A stretch of DNA of 64,000 nt from Piper betle (lineage: Eukaryota > Streptophyta > Magnoliopsida > Piperales > Piperaceae). Shown piece after piece: positions 1 to 11,248 of this stretch. Positions within the stretch are counted from its first letter, which is position 1. Every line of letters starts with the position of its first letter. The notes under the pieces are model-generated. The model had not been told where the DNA came from. It made no database searches and saw only the letters and a program-made list of their open reading frames with translations. The translations under genes were made by a program, and so were the position numbers. Location of the stretch: the NCBI GenBank assembly GCA_033002965.1, contig JAURVB010002099.1, positions 124,001-188,000 of the forward strand, read 5' to 3'.

Positions 1-102
1 TAAAAAACAAGAGCAGCACACACCGAGAGTTGAAGCTTTTTTGGCGCCAAAAAACTCAGAAGAGAATGAAGAAACAGGAGAAGAAAACTGTGATATCGAC
101 AT
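1..102 (-). CDS. 5' end of an unidentified gene, running off the left edge
   Basis: Reading leftward from an ATG at 102-100 gives 34 open codons to the window edge. The peptide starts MSISQFSSPVSSFSSEFFG and is rich in Ser, Phe and small residues with almost no acidic residues, the composition of a plastid transit peptide. The ATG is preceded by a purine-rich GGGAGAAGGAGAGG leader. Only the N-terminus is present, so the mature protein cannot be recognised. The plastid-targeting idea is an inference from composition only, and a chance short frame is possible. Confidence 0.45.
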   Translation of the reverse strand, partial: MSISQFSSPVSSFSSEFFGAKKASTLGVCCSCFL

Positions 103-253
103 CCTCTCCTTCTCCCTGAGCTTAGCTTAGCAAATGCAGTTGAAGGCAAGAGTCGAGGTTGAAGCTCGTAGCAAAGCGGCGCCGGCGTACAGAGTGAGGG
201 GAAGAGGATGACCAATTTTCTGGTGTGCACTGAACCAGAGTTTATAAGGGCGA

Positions 254-347
254 CCGAACCGAACCGAATTTTCCAATTAGTATTTGACTCCAGATCTCCC
301 AGACCGAACCGATTCGAAGTAATAGAAGAAAATTCGGTTCGGTTTCG
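254..347. repeat. Short inverted repeat (MITE-like) with CCGAACCGAA arms
   Basis: Arms at 254-273 and 328-347 are inverted copies of one another (CGAACCGAACCGAATTTTC against GAAAATTCGGTTCGGTTTCG), separated by about 54 bp. Such arms are typical of small non-autonomous DNA transposons in plants. No target-site duplication was identified. It lies in the presumed promoter of the gene at the left edge. Confidence 0.5.
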
Positions 348-2384
348 TCACAGCAAAGCCGAATTTAGTAAAACAAAATTCAATTCAATAAAACGAATCA
401 AAGGAACTGCTTCGAAAAAATGTTAAAAAAAGGTAAAAAATAATCCAGATTTCTGAATCATGGTGTACATCACTTTATATTCCGGAGCAAAGCTAAATCA
501 TTGTGTGGGAAACGCTGAGAAACACTTTTAGAATCATCATCTTTATGTATAAGACACTTAGAAACACCATCCCATGTAACTAATTTATCTAAAAATTACA
601 AGCATACTAACCTGTGTAATAAATGTGAGTAAGAGTTCTTCACCTTCACAAAATGGCATCTTTTCAAACTCTTACTAAGAATGTCTTTAAACAGCTTCTA
701 CCTGCTATATCATCAAACAAATAGCTATCGACCGCCGCGGAGGAGGTCGGCGGCAGAAGGGGAGGAATGAGTAGGGCGTGATAAATTATGTCTCTTACTC
801 TTCCGCTATCGAAATTCTAAATCGAACTTATCAAGTAAGGGTGTCGCCTAATGGTCGGATTTGGTCTGGTGTGGTGTTGTCTAAACCAAATACGCCGATA
901 AACTTAAGCAAATGTATCATTTACAATTTATTTTTAGTGCCCTCGATGAAATCCAACACTGTTACTGTTCATAAAATATTTCTTATAGTAGTAGGAGGTG
1001 TACAAATATTTTGGTCTTTGGATTTTGTTTTAACCCATTAGTTGTTTCCATGTAGTCACATTGAGTAAAATAGATAACTCGTGAGATGTGGTAGATATAT
1101 TTAATAAATGCAATTATTTTGGAATTATTAACTCATTACATGTGTAATCTCGTACAACAATAGAATATTTTCTTATGGGCATGGCCAATAAATATTTTAT
1201 CCTATTTTAATGAAGCTTGAAAAAATTCCCAGGCATTTTGTCTTGTAAGAGAAGTATTTTTGTAGCACTCGCTACAGCAAACTTGTTATAATTATCTTCT
1301 TATTGATTCAAATCTTCCCAATTAATAGTGTTTAAAAGAATTAACTATCAAAACTAGCAATATATGTAAAACAAAAGAAAACATGTTTGCAATCTCGACG
1401 GAAACAAACGTTCCAATTCTGTACAAAAAAACTAGCAATATATTAAGTATAGCATTAAGAACTCTAACTATTCACTGTCTTCCAATTTTCAGCAGACCAA
1501 CAATTAGCAACTCACGGACCAAAACCGTGCCCGCAAACTCATTTCACCACAAAAGAAGCAGTACTACTTACGTTGTTTTTTACGGTTGATCATGGTTTCC
1601 TATCCTGTGAGCTCCAAAGCAAAAACTATCAACGCTAATCAGCTCAAAAAAACCATTTTAGTAATGGAATTCTAAAATTTAAAGGACTGCATATCATCTC
1701 ACAATTCTATTTGAAAGCGATTTGTTTTAAATCTTTTTGGAAACCAACATGTAATGGTCTTCACACAACAAATTAATAGAAAAGATAAATTCTTCAAGAA
1801 CATCACCAACAACCACCCATAATACTTGGAGAAGTACATTTCAAAGTTTACTTTTTGTTCTCCTCAAGATTCAAAGATACATGTTGCACAGCTAAATACC
1901 TCGAAAAAAGTCATATAGAATGTAATGGTTCTCACATTCAACATTGTTCTTTTCATTCAGAACTGACCCCAAAATTGCCATATTATAGTTCAAGGTTAAC
2001 TTGAAAATCAGATTAAAAGGTTGTCAGTTAGCAAATTGCGATAAGAATCAGAGCTGGTCACAAAAATCGTGCCTCGAGTAACATGCTTTGCGACAGCTAA
2101 TGAGATTCACAATAAGATTCATTTTATTGGCCAACGCTTCGATTAAGATTGGTCCAAACCCATTGATGTATAGATCTGAACATTGACAATCTTTAACAAG
2201 GCAAACTTTTCAAAACATTCCTATAGAAGAATTATTACTCAACACATATGCCAGACCCATAACAAGGTATAAAACATAAGACATGAGCAACAAAAACAGT
2301 AACACAAAATAAAAACCGCAGATTCGACTAATAATATGAAATCCAAAAAAAGAGACTAGGACACAGTATCCACTAGCATCGACC
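348..2384. other. AT-rich intergenic DNA, no gene seen
   Basis: No reading frame here resembles a protein family, and open frames are short and of biased composition. The part nearest 2,384 is probably the 3' UTR and terminator region of TOM7. Confidence 0.6.
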
Positions 2385-2597
2385 TCAAACGGGGCTAAGA
2401 AGCTGGGAAAGCTGCGGCTTCGGCTCCGAGTTCATGCCGATGACGATGATGAGGGGAATGAAGCCATAGTGGGCGACCACCTTGGCCTTCTTCAAGGTCC
2501 AGTTGGTCCACTCCTTGAAGCACTTCAACTTGGATCGCTCCTCCCCCGACCCCTTCCCGGACTTCCCCTTCCCCTTCCCCGATCCCCGCATCGCCAT
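2385..2597 (-). CDS. TOM7: Mitochondrial import receptor subunit TOM7
   Basis: A complete, intronless 70-residue protein, close to the usual 70-75 residues of plant TOM7. A basic, Gly/Lys/Ser-rich N-terminus (residues 1-25) is followed by the conserved stretch [20 protein letters not shown], a single transmembrane helix and the near-invariant plant C-terminus with [20 protein letters not shown]7 is a small tail-anchored subunit of the TOM complex of the outer mitochondrial membrane that modulates assembly and stability of the preprotein channel. The ATG chosen gives the expected length. Two telobox-like motifs lie just upstream. No lesion is visible, and this is one of the safest calls in the window. 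Confidence 0.95.
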   Translation of the reverse strand: MAMRGSGKGKGKSGKGSGEERSKLKCFKEWTNWTLKKAKVVAHYGFIPLIIVIGMNSEPKPQLSQLLSPV

Positions 2598-2660
2598 CGA
2601 CGGCCCGGTTACCGCTGCCTCTCTCCCTCGTCGCCGCCGGCGGATCGAAGGCGCAGTCTT

Positions 2661-2706
2661 AAACCCTAACCTTCCCTCCCCCGCTCTGATTTGGGAATTA
2701 GGGTTT
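2661..2706 (-). promoter_or_regulatory. Paired telobox motifs upstream of TOM7
   Basis: AAACCCTAA (2661-2669) and, in the opposite orientation, TTAGGGTTT (2698-2706) lie 65-110 bp upstream of the TOM7 start codon. Teloboxes are enriched in promoters and leaders of plant genes of the translation and organelle-biogenesis machinery. The functional role here is inferred. Confidence 0.5.
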
Positions 2707-3942
2707 ATAGCTTTATACGTAAAAAAGAGTTTGCACCGTTGCCGGTCCGACGTTGGTTTGGTTAAACCGGGGCAGTGGACCGAAAACTTTAATGATACGA
2801 TTATGGTAGCTAATAACCGGGTTTAATTTGAGGGAGACATGTGCTGTTTGGTTATTATACATGATTTATTCAATGATTAGGCGGGATAACGGTGGGAATT
2901 ACTTAATTTAGAAATTTTTATCTTTATGATTTCATTTTATTGAGAAAGTCAAAGAGGAAAATATTATAACAACCACTAATACTTAAATTATATTTTCTTT
3001 TAAAATACTCAATTGTCTGTATTTTATGCCTCAACTTATTTTTATTTATTAATTCTACAGTAAAATGATTTAAACAACATATGGATATTAGTTTGGTGTG
3101 ATTATAACCTAATAGGACATTTGTATAACAACTTAGCCATAGTACAATATGACCGGTTCGGTCATCTATTCAAAAATAATTAATTTAAATTCAAAATTAA
3201 TAGTAATTCTCATTGATAAATTAAATTTTACATAAAAAAATATTATATGTTAGATTAATTTTAGGGATCTTATATTTTAATTACGATAAAAAATTTTATA
3301 TAAAATCTAAAGAAAATTTTCTCACATATTTTTTTAATTATAATTATAAAAAGTAAGAGAACACACATAGTAACATTTGGACAGTTACAATTATTAAAAT
3401 AGTTTGTCATGTATATTTGAAAAAAATTAAAAATTGATCTGTTTCTTTATTTTTTTAAAAACATTTTGTATAAGATTTTTAATGGGTGTCTCTATCACTT
3501 TATATTTTGCTAATATTTTATTAAACACTTTTTTGTTGTTGTTATTGTTATAATTTTATATTTGTCTTGTAAAGAAGCTTAGAACACGTCAAAATACCTT
3601 TTAGAAAATGAATATTCTTCAAATCTTGTTTCATCTGTAAATTAGGTTCTAGTGAAAAGTAGTTATTGATAAAAATTAAAGTTTTTCTTGATTGATTTTC
3701 ATTTTGGTTTTGAATATACTAATTAAAAATCCCTATATGATATTGGTCATAGATAACGTTGATGGCTTGTATACAGGCTAATGAAAAACTTTTTAAGTCA
3801 ATTTTTAAATTAAAGAGGCTTATGATATTTATTGTAATTCCTATTTGGGGTTCAAAGGGCTTAATAGTAATATTAAATTTGAGGGCCGAAAAGGCTTAAT
3901 AGTGCTGGTATTAGAGTTTGAGTGGGTGACGTTTGTGACTTC
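2707..3942. other. AT-rich intergenic DNA, no gene seen
   Basis: Very AT-rich sequence with many homopolymers and stop codons in all frames. No family-level similarity is recognised. Confidence 0.6.
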
Positions 3943-3965
3943 TATATATATATATATATATATAT
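3943..3965. repeat. (TA)n microsatellite
   Basis: About eleven uninterrupted TA dinucleotides, flanked by unique sequence. Confidence 0.9.
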
Positions 3966-4072
3966 GCTAATAGGAATTAATTTTTAAATTAAGAAAGATA
4001 TGTAATACATATTATAAGTTTTATTTAAGGGTTTAAAAGGGCTCAACAATAATATTAATATCGAGTTATGAT

Positions 4073-4190
4073 CCAACAAAACCCATAAAACAACTTGAAC
4101 GATTTGGGGCCAACAAAACCTATAAAACAATTTTGAAACATTTCGGGCCCCAAAGGCCCAACAAACCCATAAAACAACTTTGATCGGGAC
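4073..4190. repeat. Imperfect local tandem repeat, three units
   Basis: Units beginning CCAACAAAACCCATAAAACA recur at 4073, 4110 and 4158 with small differences, giving spacings of 37 and 48 bp. The minus-strand open frame here is a by-product of the repeat (VVLWV recurring) and is not a supported gene. Confidence 0.6.
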
Positions 4191-4229
4191 AATTAGGCCG
4201 GGATAGCGTCTGATTTTTTTACTGGCCAT

Positions 4230-5613
4230 TGTCCTCGGATCTAGTCATGGGCTGCGCACTCGAAGAAAGAGGTGGGAGGAGTTTTCTTTTAAAAAAATTT
4301 AATGTAAGTCATCCTATCAGTAATAAAATAGTCTACACTACATATGAGGTAAAAACAGTTCCTACTACATTATGAGGTGCGAAAACCAAAAATTAAACTT
4401 CTACCATTTTAATTTCACACTTTCAAAACAAAAAATCCATCATTTTAAGTATTCCAGTTCCATCAGCAAACGACTAATCTGACGTTGCCAAACATAGAAA
4501 GGTCAAAAGTGTATCGTGAGGACTGAGATTAAAAGGAAGAAGCATGCACGCAAAGGAAGGTCCCCCTACGTGACCTGCGACCAGCATCAGCTCGCCGACG
4601 CGGCGCCGTGATTAGGGCCTCCACGCACTGTTACACTGGTCATTGGTCAAGGCCCACATGGCACGAGGCTTAGAAGCACGAAAGTCAAAGTTCCAAATCA
4701 ATCCGTACATATACGCCCGTATACACACAAATCTACCAACCGTGGGTGGACATCCGGTTTCAATTTGATCTCCATGTTTCAATATCATGCCCGCAACTAC
4801 GCGGGCCAGCATTAGTGGTTGAGTTCCATTAGTCAAGATTAGATATGTTGTTTGTCTTAAGAGTCGGTAATAAACTCGTCGCAGCACTATACAAGTTACT
4901 AATCTGGAAAAATGCTCCTCGATTTGCCACTGTTCTAATTACGCACATCAACTCGTGCTTGCTTAGCTCAGCTCCGAGTAGACAAATGCAAAGTTTAATA
5001 ATGGGGTGGAAGTTGAAAAGCTGAAACCAAATCAAAGGTAATCTAATAAATTAGTACATCTGCATCGAGGGTCGAATTTTGTCTCGGACCAGTACAATGC
5101 AGTGCATTAGCCAGCGCCAAACTTCGAGTATAGACTATGCTAATAATAATGTCATTCATTCAAAGTTGTGAGCGTTACTCAATACCAACTTCACCCTAAT
5201 CCCGTCATCAAACGAGTCGATTCAGTATACACTATGCTCCCCTTGACCCCATGCCGCCTGCTCCGATTTTGCATTTAGATTACTCTCTTAATTACTACAA
5301 CGAACCGCAAACCTCATTTTTGGATCTTTTAATTAATCATGCATCACTTAATGTGCATTTCGCTTCGTAACCACACAAACAAAACAGTCAAATATATCGG
5401 CTTCTTGGTAGATTGAAAAACACAAATCATCATCGCTAACAAAAGAAAAAGAAAATGGTGATAGATTAAACAAAAGTTGGAAGAAAGATTGGCTAAAGTT
5501 AGTCCAATGTTCATATGTCAGTAGTATTGATTGATTCTTTGTGTTTTGATCCTTAATTTCATGTCATCAATACATGTTTAAATATCTCGGATGGTCTGCC
5601 ATTGTTGTTTTTT
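4230..5613. other. Intergenic DNA, no gene seen
   Basis: Mixed-composition DNA between the repeats and the first SAUR gene. Short open frames exist (for example on minus at 4.6-5.0 kb), but none shows a domain, codon bias or splice structure that I can defend. Confidence 0.5.
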
Positions 5614-6224
5614 CTACTGCGCAAACCCCATCACGGCGAGCAACATGAAAAAAGTTGAAAAAAGAAAGAAAAAGTTGACAGCTTTGAAGAAGAGAAGAAG
5701 GTTGAGATTTCGATGTGTTGTGAAAAAAATGGCGAAATCAAACCCTGGTTTTGGGGAGGAGGGGGTGACGGCGTGGACAGCAGCGACGGAGCTCTCCTTG
5801 CAGGAGTCGACGCCGGCCGCCTCGTCGGAGAGGAGGCGGAGGACCTCTTCGAGGCCGGCGAACCGGAGGCCCTGCTCGTCCCGGTCGAGAATGCGGAGGA
5901 GGCCGCCGAAGAAGTCGGCGTCGCAGGGGAAGGCGAGCCCACCCGGCGCCCGCACGCCGAACTCCTCCTCGGCCATGTTGAGCAGCGCGGCGAAGATGGG
6001 GAGGTTGAGGTACCGCGCCGGGATGACGAAGCGCCGCCGCTCGTCGCCGGCGTAGACGGCGAGGAAGCCCGGGGAATGCGGCGGGCGGACGAGTCGCCGT
6101 GGTCCTCGGCCGGCGGCGGGCGGCGGGCGCGGACGAGGCTCAGGGCCTTCCAACGGCGCATAATCTGCTTGAGTCGGACGATTTGGGAGATTTTGTCGAC
6201 CTTCTTCGACGCGCCGCCCGCCAT
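5614..6224 (-). CDS. SAUR-family auxin-responsive protein, with a 1-base frameshift
   Basis: Small auxin up-RNA (SAUR) proteins are about 100-180 residues; many bind and inhibit PP2C.D phosphatases, promoting plasma-membrane H+-ATPase activity and cell expansion. The start at 6224 gives the typical N-terminus [20 protein letters not shown] followed by IMRRWK. The frame then reads to ...SARRIP at about 6072. The SAUR core continues in another frame: [39 protein letters not shown], then GLAFPCD. The switch lies in a CCCCGGG run at 6068-6074. One extra G would give the family motif IPRGFLAVY. Either the gene is a very recent pseudogene or the base is missing from the assembly. The C-terminal tail after about 5730 is unusually long and hydrophobic, and its true stop is uncertain. 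The gene is GC-rich and intronless, as is usual for the family. Confidence 0.82.
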
Positions 6225-9200
6225 TTTGAGGGAGACGGAGACGAAGAAGAAGACGAAGAGAAGTGTGAAGAAGGTGGCGATTACACGAAGGCGTCTCCTT
6301 AATAATACTGGTTATTTTTATTATGTCCGCCATTATTTGATATACCACTTAAAACACCGGCTGTAGTCATTATTAGTTAATGTTTTTATATAAAACTCAT
6401 TATTATGACAAAGTTATTTATGTTCCGCAGTTAATGTGGCATTCATGAAAAGTGGTAAAAATAAAAAATATTGTCTTTTAATTATTTCTTGATTTATTAT
6501 TAAGAATGTGTCACCTACTAATTGTTTACTAGGCATTGTTTAGTGAATTTTACTTACAAAAATAAAAAAAATCAAAATCAATTATGACACAATCAATGAA
6601 TCAAAACGTACTCTATTAAAATTATATTTTAATCGGAATATAAATGTTTAGATTTTCGAAGTTGAGTGAATCTGCATAAAATCAGGAATGTTTTAACTTC
6701 CAAAAATGAAATAGAAAAATCGATATTACGCAAAAATGGTAGAGACAATGAATAAATTTGACAAATATTCATAACTGGATTCTTGCATTTCTTGGCGCCG
6801 CATCTAAGCTCGTAACCTTCGGAAAACTAACTTCACTTATTTGGTTGCTATATTCCCTTAAGAAGTTAGAACCGCACAGATCTACAAATGATCTGAAAAA
6901 CAGAGAGAATGAAAGACGGAAATATCCCACATTTTATAATCCATTATTTTTCATGGAAAAGACTGCCAAAATATATACTAAATCCTAATATTACCAAATT
7001 GTATGAATGTTTTACAACCCATAGATTGACTTGGGTCTGTTGTTATTATTCTTCAAAACAAATTAGTGCTTGAAACGGTTAAAGTAGAGGTCCCCATTGC
7101 ATATGAACATTGTAGACTTTGAGCTTTGTGCAGAATTATATATTTGCTAGCTAATGTAAGCCATGGCTTATAGATTACAACTAATGCGACTTCCAGCAGA
7201 CAGAATGATGAATGCCCAGATCACATGAAGAATGTCCTCTTCTCTCATTTGATCCACTCGTCTCGCATAAAATTTCTTCTTTGTTTCACATCGACAGAGT
7301 ATTATTTTATCAACTTGGAATAGAAACTACATTCACCCAGTCATTAACGGGTCCATGCCATGTAGACAATCTCTGCAAAGCGTAAATATTTTCCAACCCG
7401 AGTTGCGACTTTGTGCAAATAACAAATTTTACTGAGCAAATTGAAGCAACCATGACTATTCCATTTTACAGACCAAAAAAACCGAGCTCATGGGATGGTG
7501 TGTAGAACTGGACGGCTCGTGACTTGTGAGGGAGGGTTCGCGGAAGTGAGATCTGGTGGAACACGGGCACCAAGACCGAGCTCAAAGTTTTCCGATATGA
7601 AATTGAACATTACTGATCAAGTGCATTTTGATTTTTAATATAGAGGAGAAGGGCGTAGGATTGAGAGCCACCATGTTACCCGACATACTAATCCTCAAGT
7701 CAGGGTTGCAGTTCCGAGGGTGGTCAGTACCACGGTATCGGACCTCTCGTCCCCTTCATGTTTCCGGGTTAAACTAAGTTCAAAGGGCACGCTACAAGTC
7801 AGTATCAGTTGTAGGACCGGCGTGGGTCTGGTGAAAGAGAAGAGAAGGAGGCTCAGGCCTGTTCAGAGCTCTGTATTCTGATGCTAGATCTTGGCGGCAG
7901 TTATATTAAAAACCTGTGAAAGACAATTTGAGGGGACTTGAGTCATGGGGGCCGTTGGCGTTTGAGAACGGCGGTTGTTGAACACAGTCAAAGTTGCAGT
8001 TGGCTTCTAGAGATGCGAGTCAGTCTGCAGGTTGCTCCTACGTTTCAGCTTTTTTAATGGCTCCATGCATGATGCGACTGTCACGAGATCAAATGAAGTA
8101 TAACTAATTAAATACCAACCTACCATGCAAAGTTTTTAGTAGCAAAACTTTTTTCCCCCATGTTCACTATGGCATATTCACCACTTAGCAGGCTCTACAC
8201 AATGCAATTTGCATTGATAATATTATCAAAACATAGTAAGGGTGTTAAATATTTGGATTGATATTATGCTGTACCCAAGGTTTATAATTTCTATGTGCAC
8301 TAATTTTTTCCGCCTATGCTCTTGGGTAGTGAGTGGATTGATAAAGATGTTTTGCAGGTGTATTCAATGTGGCATCGTAACTTCCATGGACCATGAATTA
8401 AACTTCATTATTTAGAATTAATGTAAGCAAGAAAATAAGATAGGTGCGTGGATATTTACATGTTTTTGGCAATAATATATAATACGGACTGTGGTCTATG
8501 TGCGATTAATGATAGTAAATGCCATACTATTCTTAGTAGATAGAATGACACAGAATCATCAAACAAGTTATTATAGTTATAGCTACCATATGAATGAATC
8601 CGATCTGTTGTAGTACCGGGATATTTTCACTTGAATGTGATATGATATGTAAACAGAATTTTAACAACTCTCTGGCATCAATCAATCTGTCTGCTTTTGA
8701 GGTACAAATTTGTGGTGAGTAATTCATTCACCAGGCATTGAATTCGGCAATCGGTTTGGTATTGGAGGTTGGGGGCTCGCCAAGCTGTTAATCTTTCAAA
8801 AACAGAGAATATGAAGCTGTCTATTTAGCACCATACTTCTAATTCTGAGGCAATTCCGGGCCTCATCCTCTTCATCTTTTACAGTTCGGTCGGATCCACT
8901 GCTCGCAATTTGGCTCCAACAGAATGTTACCCTGTTTTTTTTTCTCCGTTCACTTGCCATTTTTTGATCATTCGATTCAATCTCAAATCTCCATCTGTTT
9001 ATCTTGTTTAAATTTCTGCGTTCATGTTATTTGCATCAGGGGTCAGAGGAGGAAGAAGTAAGAAAGGTGAGGAGGAGGAGAAGAGGAAGGGGAACTTCAT
9101 CTTCTTCCTTTCCTACCTCTCTAACTCACCCTTTCTGTTTTCCTTTGTTCTTCCTTGTCATGCCATCTCTTGTAACATCCGCCTCTGTTGGGTACTTTGT

Positions 9201-9502
9201 TTTTTAACCTTGATTCCTTGTATGAACAACTAAAATCCATTGTTTTACTCTTGCGGGTACTTCTCAAAACAGCTGTAATTGATAGAATCTAATATATCTC
9301 TTGCAGTTTCTAAAATCTCTCCTAGGAATTCTCCATACTTCTACCAATGTATTTCACGCTTTCCTCACTCGCAGACCTCCCCAATATTACCTCCCCTAAC
9401 CCATGCACATTAGTCCTTTTGCCATGCACACCATTTGATCCCAATTTCATCTAGCAAGAACATCTGGGCACCCTGTTTTGCTCTCAATCCGATCATGCCT
9501 GC
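6225..9502. other. Intergenic DNA between SAUR genes, no gene seen
   Basis: A 3.3 kb stretch, AT-rich at 6.3-7.0 kb and less so at 7.5-8.1 kb. The 7.5-8.1 kb part could be old transposon sequence, but no coding domain or terminal repeats were found. 9.2-9.5 kb is presumably promoter and leader of the SAUR gene at 9503. Confidence 0.5.
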
Positions 9503-9976
9503 ATGAAAAATTTTAACAATCCCCACGTAAGATCACCCATGTCAACGCTCACCCACAGTTCTTCCACGAGGAAAGTGGCCGCCGCCAAGCCCATCTTGCA
9601 CCTGCTACGTAGCCTCCGATCCCTCCCTTCCGCCGGAAAACTGACGTCGCCGAGAACTGCAGTCAAGGACCCGTTCGAGACCGGGAAGCAGCTGCTGCTG
9701 CTGACAGACGTGCCAGCGCCGGCGCCGGCCGTGCCGAAAGGGTGTTTGGCCGTGTACGTCGGGCCGGACATGCGGCGGTTCGTGATCCCGGCGAGCTACC
9801 TGAGCTTGCCACGGTTCAAGGCGCTGTTGGACGGGGTGGCGGAGGACTTCGGGTACGACCATGTGGGTGGCCTAACCATACCATGCGAGGAGAAGGCGTT
9901 CGAGGAGATCCTCAGAGTTTCTCAGCAAAACGGTGAAGGTAGGAAGAAGAGTAGGAAGAAGTTGATCATGTTCTGA
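9503..9976 (+). CDS. SAUR-family auxin-responsive protein, intact
   Basis: A complete 157-residue intronless open frame. The N-terminal third is basic and variable (...[19 protein letters not shown]). The SAUR core follows at about residues 77-145: [53 protein letters not shown] and EEILRVS. All landmark positions of the family (VPKG, LAVYVG, RRFVIP, the Leu-Phe helix, GLTIPC) are present. The C-terminus ends in a short basic tail. It is the only unbroken one of the three SAUR copies in the window and lies 3.3 kb from its left and 0.7 kb from its right neighbour. The start giving MKNFNN is the first ATG; a later ATG at residue 13 is also possible. Confidence 0.93.
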   Translation: MKNFNNPHVRSPMSTLTHSSSTRKVAAAKPILHLLRSLRSLPSAGKLTSPRTAVKDPFETGKQLLLLTDVPAPAPAVPKGCLAVYVGPDMRRFVIPASYLSLPRFKALLDGVAEDFGYDHVGGLTIPCEEKAFEEILRVSQQNGEGRKKSRKKLIMF

Positions 9977-10689
9977 TCATGACTCTGATTCATTCATAAG
10001 GTTCATAATTGCTACGATCTTTTGTCCTGATCAACTTGGTTTTACTAATGGATGCCCAGTATGTTGGGATATCGATTCATGAACTGTGATGTTTGTAATA
10101 TGATTAATGGCGATGGTATTTGTTGAAACTTATCATATTTGGGTTTGCATTAGACGACAGTTATATTGCAAATTTCGCCGAATACAATTGACGCAAACAA
10201 ACACTTATCATAATCGTTAAGAAGATGACAATCTTCGCTTACGTACATTGGTTAACGAGGTATATATAGAATCATAAACATGCGGCGATATTGTGCATGG
10301 TATGATGACATTAGTTTATAACAGAATAGTGCATATATGACAAATGTTGATGTTGCCTCTAGTGTTAGTGGCATCTGAACTATTGTTGAATCGATACAGG
10401 CCGGTTATATAAACTTCGTCATGTTGTGTTTATTCTAATGTAGAGTATGGATGCATGATTAGAAAAGACCGAGTTCATGATAAGAAAAGTGGGGAGATGT
10501 AAACAAATTAGAGAAGTATAAATGGATACAGCTAGTTCCTTGTTCTATATGTTCTAATCAGATCGATAGAAAAATGGAAGAAAGCCTCTTGTAAGAGGAA
10601 GGTTCGAGGGTTTACCTGGCAGGAGGCCTTACAATATTGGACCATATTTTTACATCCTCTAGTTGATAATGTGAAAGAGTTTCTCTTCC

Positions 10690-11248
10690 TCATGGGTACC
10701 TAACCAACTGCTCCTGCAAGCGAGCCATTTCCGTCTTTTCAACAACCTCCAAAATCCTCTCAAACAGGGGAACCTCACAAGGAATCCTAAGCACCCCATC
10801 CTGTTGAAACGCATATTCCTCCTCTGCCTCTCTCAAAAGAATCTCAAATGCCCTGTGGCTAAGGTACTCGGTTGGGATGACTAACCTCTTGAGCTCTTTC
10901 CCAACACGCACTGCTAGAGATCCCTTGGGGACTGCATCACTATTAGAGGCTGCAGCCAAATAGGTCTGAAAATGAGAGTGTCTTCTTCAAGAACTTGATG
11001 CTCTTGTTATACTACTGTTCTTGTTGGCCGTCTTATCTTGGGAAACATCCGAGGAGGACAGCGTCTTCTTCAAGAATTTGGTTCTTTTTGTAGTACTATA
11101 ATTGTCATCGTTGCCACATGAGCTGCATGTAGTAGAAGACACATGTAGTAGCAGTATTCCTTGATGCAATGGCTAGCTTCCTCCATTTCTTGAGCATCTT
11201 CTGTAGCATCACAATGTCCCTGATCTTGTCGGATTTCCTCTGATCCAT
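10690..11248 (-). pseudogene. SAUR-family gene, disrupted by duplication and frameshift
   Basis: All parts of a SAUR gene are present but not in one frame. From 11248 the frame reads MDQRKSDKIRDIVMLQKMLK, then KWRKLAIASRN, the canonical N-terminus. It stops at about 11108. A second frame carries the linker KRTKFLKKTLSSSDVSQDK and hits a TGA at 10989-10987. Downstream in the same frame is the core AVPKGSLAVRVGKELKRLVI, EEEYAFQQDGVLRIPCEVP, FERILEVVEKTE, ending at 10690. The linker FLKKTLS is encoded twice, 83 bp apart and in different frames; 83 is not a multiple of 3, so this local duplication itself shifts the frame. There is no ATG in front of the core. Splicing around the lesions is conceivable, but SAUR genes are normally intronless, so I call it a pseudogene. 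Confidence 0.75.
10980..11076 (-). repeat. 83-bp imperfect tandem duplication inside a SAUR gene
   Basis: GTCTTCTTCAAGAA occurs at 10980-10993 and 11063-11076. The flanking bases are also similar, including a TAGTACTATAATTGT-like tail against TTATACTACTGTTC. The offset is 83 bp. The copies have diverged, so the duplication is not recent. Confidence 0.7.

Noticed and set aside
6225..6348. Upstream extension of the first SAUR frame beginning [11 protein letters not shown]
   Set aside because: It is in the frame of the core only by chance. The SAUR N-terminus [20 protein letters not shown] at 6224 is in the other frame and matches the family.
9493..9862. Antisense open frames over the intact SAUR gene
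   Set aside because: Mirror frames of GC-rich coding sequence with no domain.
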